Below the pieces are notes generated by a model. That model was given only the letters and a program-made list of their open reading frames with translations. It ran no database searches and was not told where the DNA came from. This document shows positions 63,054 through 64,000 of a stretch of DNA of 64,000 nt, in pieces. The stretch's first letter is position 1; every line of letters starts with the position of its first letter. Origin of the DNA: Candidatus Vicinibacter affinis (GTDB lineage: Bacteria; Bacteroidota; Bacteroidia; Chitinophagales; Saprospiraceae); assembly GCA_016714365.1 (NCBI GenBank), contig JADJNH010000005.1, positions 1,960,501 to 2,024,500 on the forward strand, given 5' to 3'. The translations under genes and the position numbers were made by a program.

Positions 63054-64000
63054 ATGCAAGAATTCAGAAAATTCACTGTACTTATACCTACAAAAAACCG
63101 ATGTGAGACTCTGCATTGGGCTATGAAGACTTGTCTGCAATCTACCTACCCGGCATTGTCACTCATTGTGAGTGATAATTGTAGCACCGACAACACATTC
63201 GCAGTGGTTTCATCATTTAATGATTCAAGGGTAAAATATTATTGTACTCCCCAAGCATTAAGCATGACTGCTAATTGGGAATTTGCATTGTCAAAGGTCG
63301 AAGATGGATTTGTAACCATATTGGGGGATGACGATGGATTTCTGCCTGATAGTTTTGAAAAAATTAATTTGTTGTTGGATCAATATCAGGTTAAGGCAAT
63401 TAGTTGGAAGCAGTCTTTTTTTCGTTGGCCTGGAAATAACTATGTGAGAATACCTGAACTGATGAGCATACCATTAAAACAGGGAGTTGAAATCAGGCAC
63501 AGTCGTGATTTTCTTCCGAAGGTAATGAGGTGTCAAAAATTTCCAGGAGACCTTCCGTGGTTGTATAGTGGATTTGTTGATGTTTCGATTATTAAATCAA
63601 TAAAGGAAAAAGGCAGAGGGCGTTTTTTTAATTCAAAAATTCCTGATATTTATTCATCCATGGTTTTGGCCTCAGAAATTGACAGCTATTTATTTTCTTA
63701 TACGCCTTTAAGTATTGCAGGTCATTCTGCCAAAAGTAATGGTGCAGCACAAATACAGAATAAGCCTGAATTTGAGGAACGAAAGAATTTGTTTAATAAG
63801 GAATCAGAGGACATTCCGTTTCACACTGCTCTGGAGTTTGTACACGTGTATCCCATTATTATATGGGAAACCTATTTGCAATCCATTGATGCAGGTGTGC
63901 AAAAATATCTTGGTCTTGCAAACGGTCCATTGCTGATGAAACTCGCAATAAAGGATGCAATAGTTCTGGGCTTTCTTGAAAATGAAAGAGGTAAATTAGA
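63054..64000 (+). CDS. Family 2 glycosyltransferase, C-terminus beyond the window
   Basis: The reading frame starts with ATG 63054, three bases after the flippase stop, and is still open at the right edge (315 codons seen). The GT-A fold shows VLIPTKNR near residue 8, 'VSDNCSTDNT' for nucleotide-sugar binding and the metal motif 'ILGDDDGFLPDSF'. It adds one sugar of the polymer repeat. Donor and acceptor are unknown. No stop was seen, so the true length is not known. Confidence 0.85.
   Translation, partial: MQEFRKFTVLIPTKNRCETLHWAMKTCLQSTYPALSLIVSDNCSTDNTFAVVSSFNDSRVKYYCTPQALSMTANWEFALSKVEDGFVTILGDDDGFLPDSFEKINLLLDQYQVKAISWKQSFFRWPGNNYVRIPELMSIPLKQGVEIRHSRDFLPKVMRCQKFPGDLPWLYSGFVDVSIIKSIKEKGRGRFFNSKIPDIYSSMVLASEIDSYLFSYTPLSIAGHSAKSNGAAQIQNKPEFEERKNLFNKESEDIPFHTALEFVHVYPIIIWETYLQSIDAGVQKYLGLANGPLLMKLAIKDAIVLGFLENERGKL

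Noticed and set aside
1..64000. tRNA, rRNA, riboswitches, insertion sequences or prophage
   Set aside because: No cloverleaf, conserved RNA core, transposase or phage structural gene was recognised by reading; a tRNAscan/Rfam run could still find a weak element.

Overview
This is a 64-kb, AT-rich stretch of a Bacteroidota chromosome. Several things point there. Four secreted proteins carry a C-terminal type IX secretion (T9SS) sorting domain. There is a gliding-motility ABC transporter (gldA-gldF-gldG), a TonB-dependent receptor with an N-terminal carboxypeptidase-regulatory domain, a TamL-type lipoprotein and many short-lipobox lipoproteins. Several promoters match the Bacteroidota TTG / TAnnTTTG pattern. 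The large cysteine-rich or multi-domain T9SS cargo together with gliding genes suggests a Saprospiraceae-like lineage, but that placement is inference. No rRNA, tRNA, intact insertion sequence, prophage or CRISPR-cas locus was seen.

Layout. 1-11 kb: the N-terminus of a CNNM-domain membrane protein, an aspartate-type aminotransferase, an Omp28-like secreted gene split by a 1-bp frameshift, a cysteine-rich secreted protein made of eleven ~93-residue repeats, an oligopeptidase B-like peptidase and a MATE transporter. 11-21 kb: smc; a convergent two-gene operon (a helicase-like protein with an eroded NTP-binding site, overlapping a small HsdR-N-type nuclease); then pyrC divergent from purK-purE. 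21-31 kb: a secreted multi-domain T9SS protein, a small zinc-ribbon-like lipoprotein, tamL divergent by one base from an rRNA/tRNA methyltransferase operon, a pair of membrane/coiled-coil proteins of unknown role, and gpsA. 31-46 kb: an outer-membrane lipoprotein/barrel-like pair, an acetyl-CoA hydrolase/transferase plus Na/Pi cotransporter pair, two small lipoproteins, yidC with DUF6438 and a previously unlisted 45-codon gene in one overlapping operon, then aroA-aroC and phaB. 46-55 kb: a TonB receptor, a BNR/sortilin-like T9SS protein, a 48-bp-period palindromic repeat array and gldAFG. 55-64 kb: a surface-polysaccharide cluster (Wzz-like, rfbF, rfbG, 3,5-epimerase, C-methyltransferase, reductase, CmcI-like methyltransferase, Wzx flippase, and a truncated GT2 glycosyltransferase).

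The genes fit an envelope-centred picture: inner-membrane insertion (YidC), outer-membrane assembly (TamL), T9SS cargo, gliding ABC transporter and capsule/LPS synthesis, interleaved with housekeeping biosynthesis (pyrimidine, purine, aromatic amino acids, glycerol-3-phosphate). The polysaccharide cluster encodes a coherent route to a CDP-linked, C-methyl-branched 6-deoxy sugar. The best candidates for undescribed biology are the degenerate helicase/nuclease pair at 14.8-17.6 kb, the cysteine-rich repeat protein with its two-unit expansion, the two-transmembrane PspA-like pair at 28.4-30 kb, and the small gene coupled to the yidC operon.
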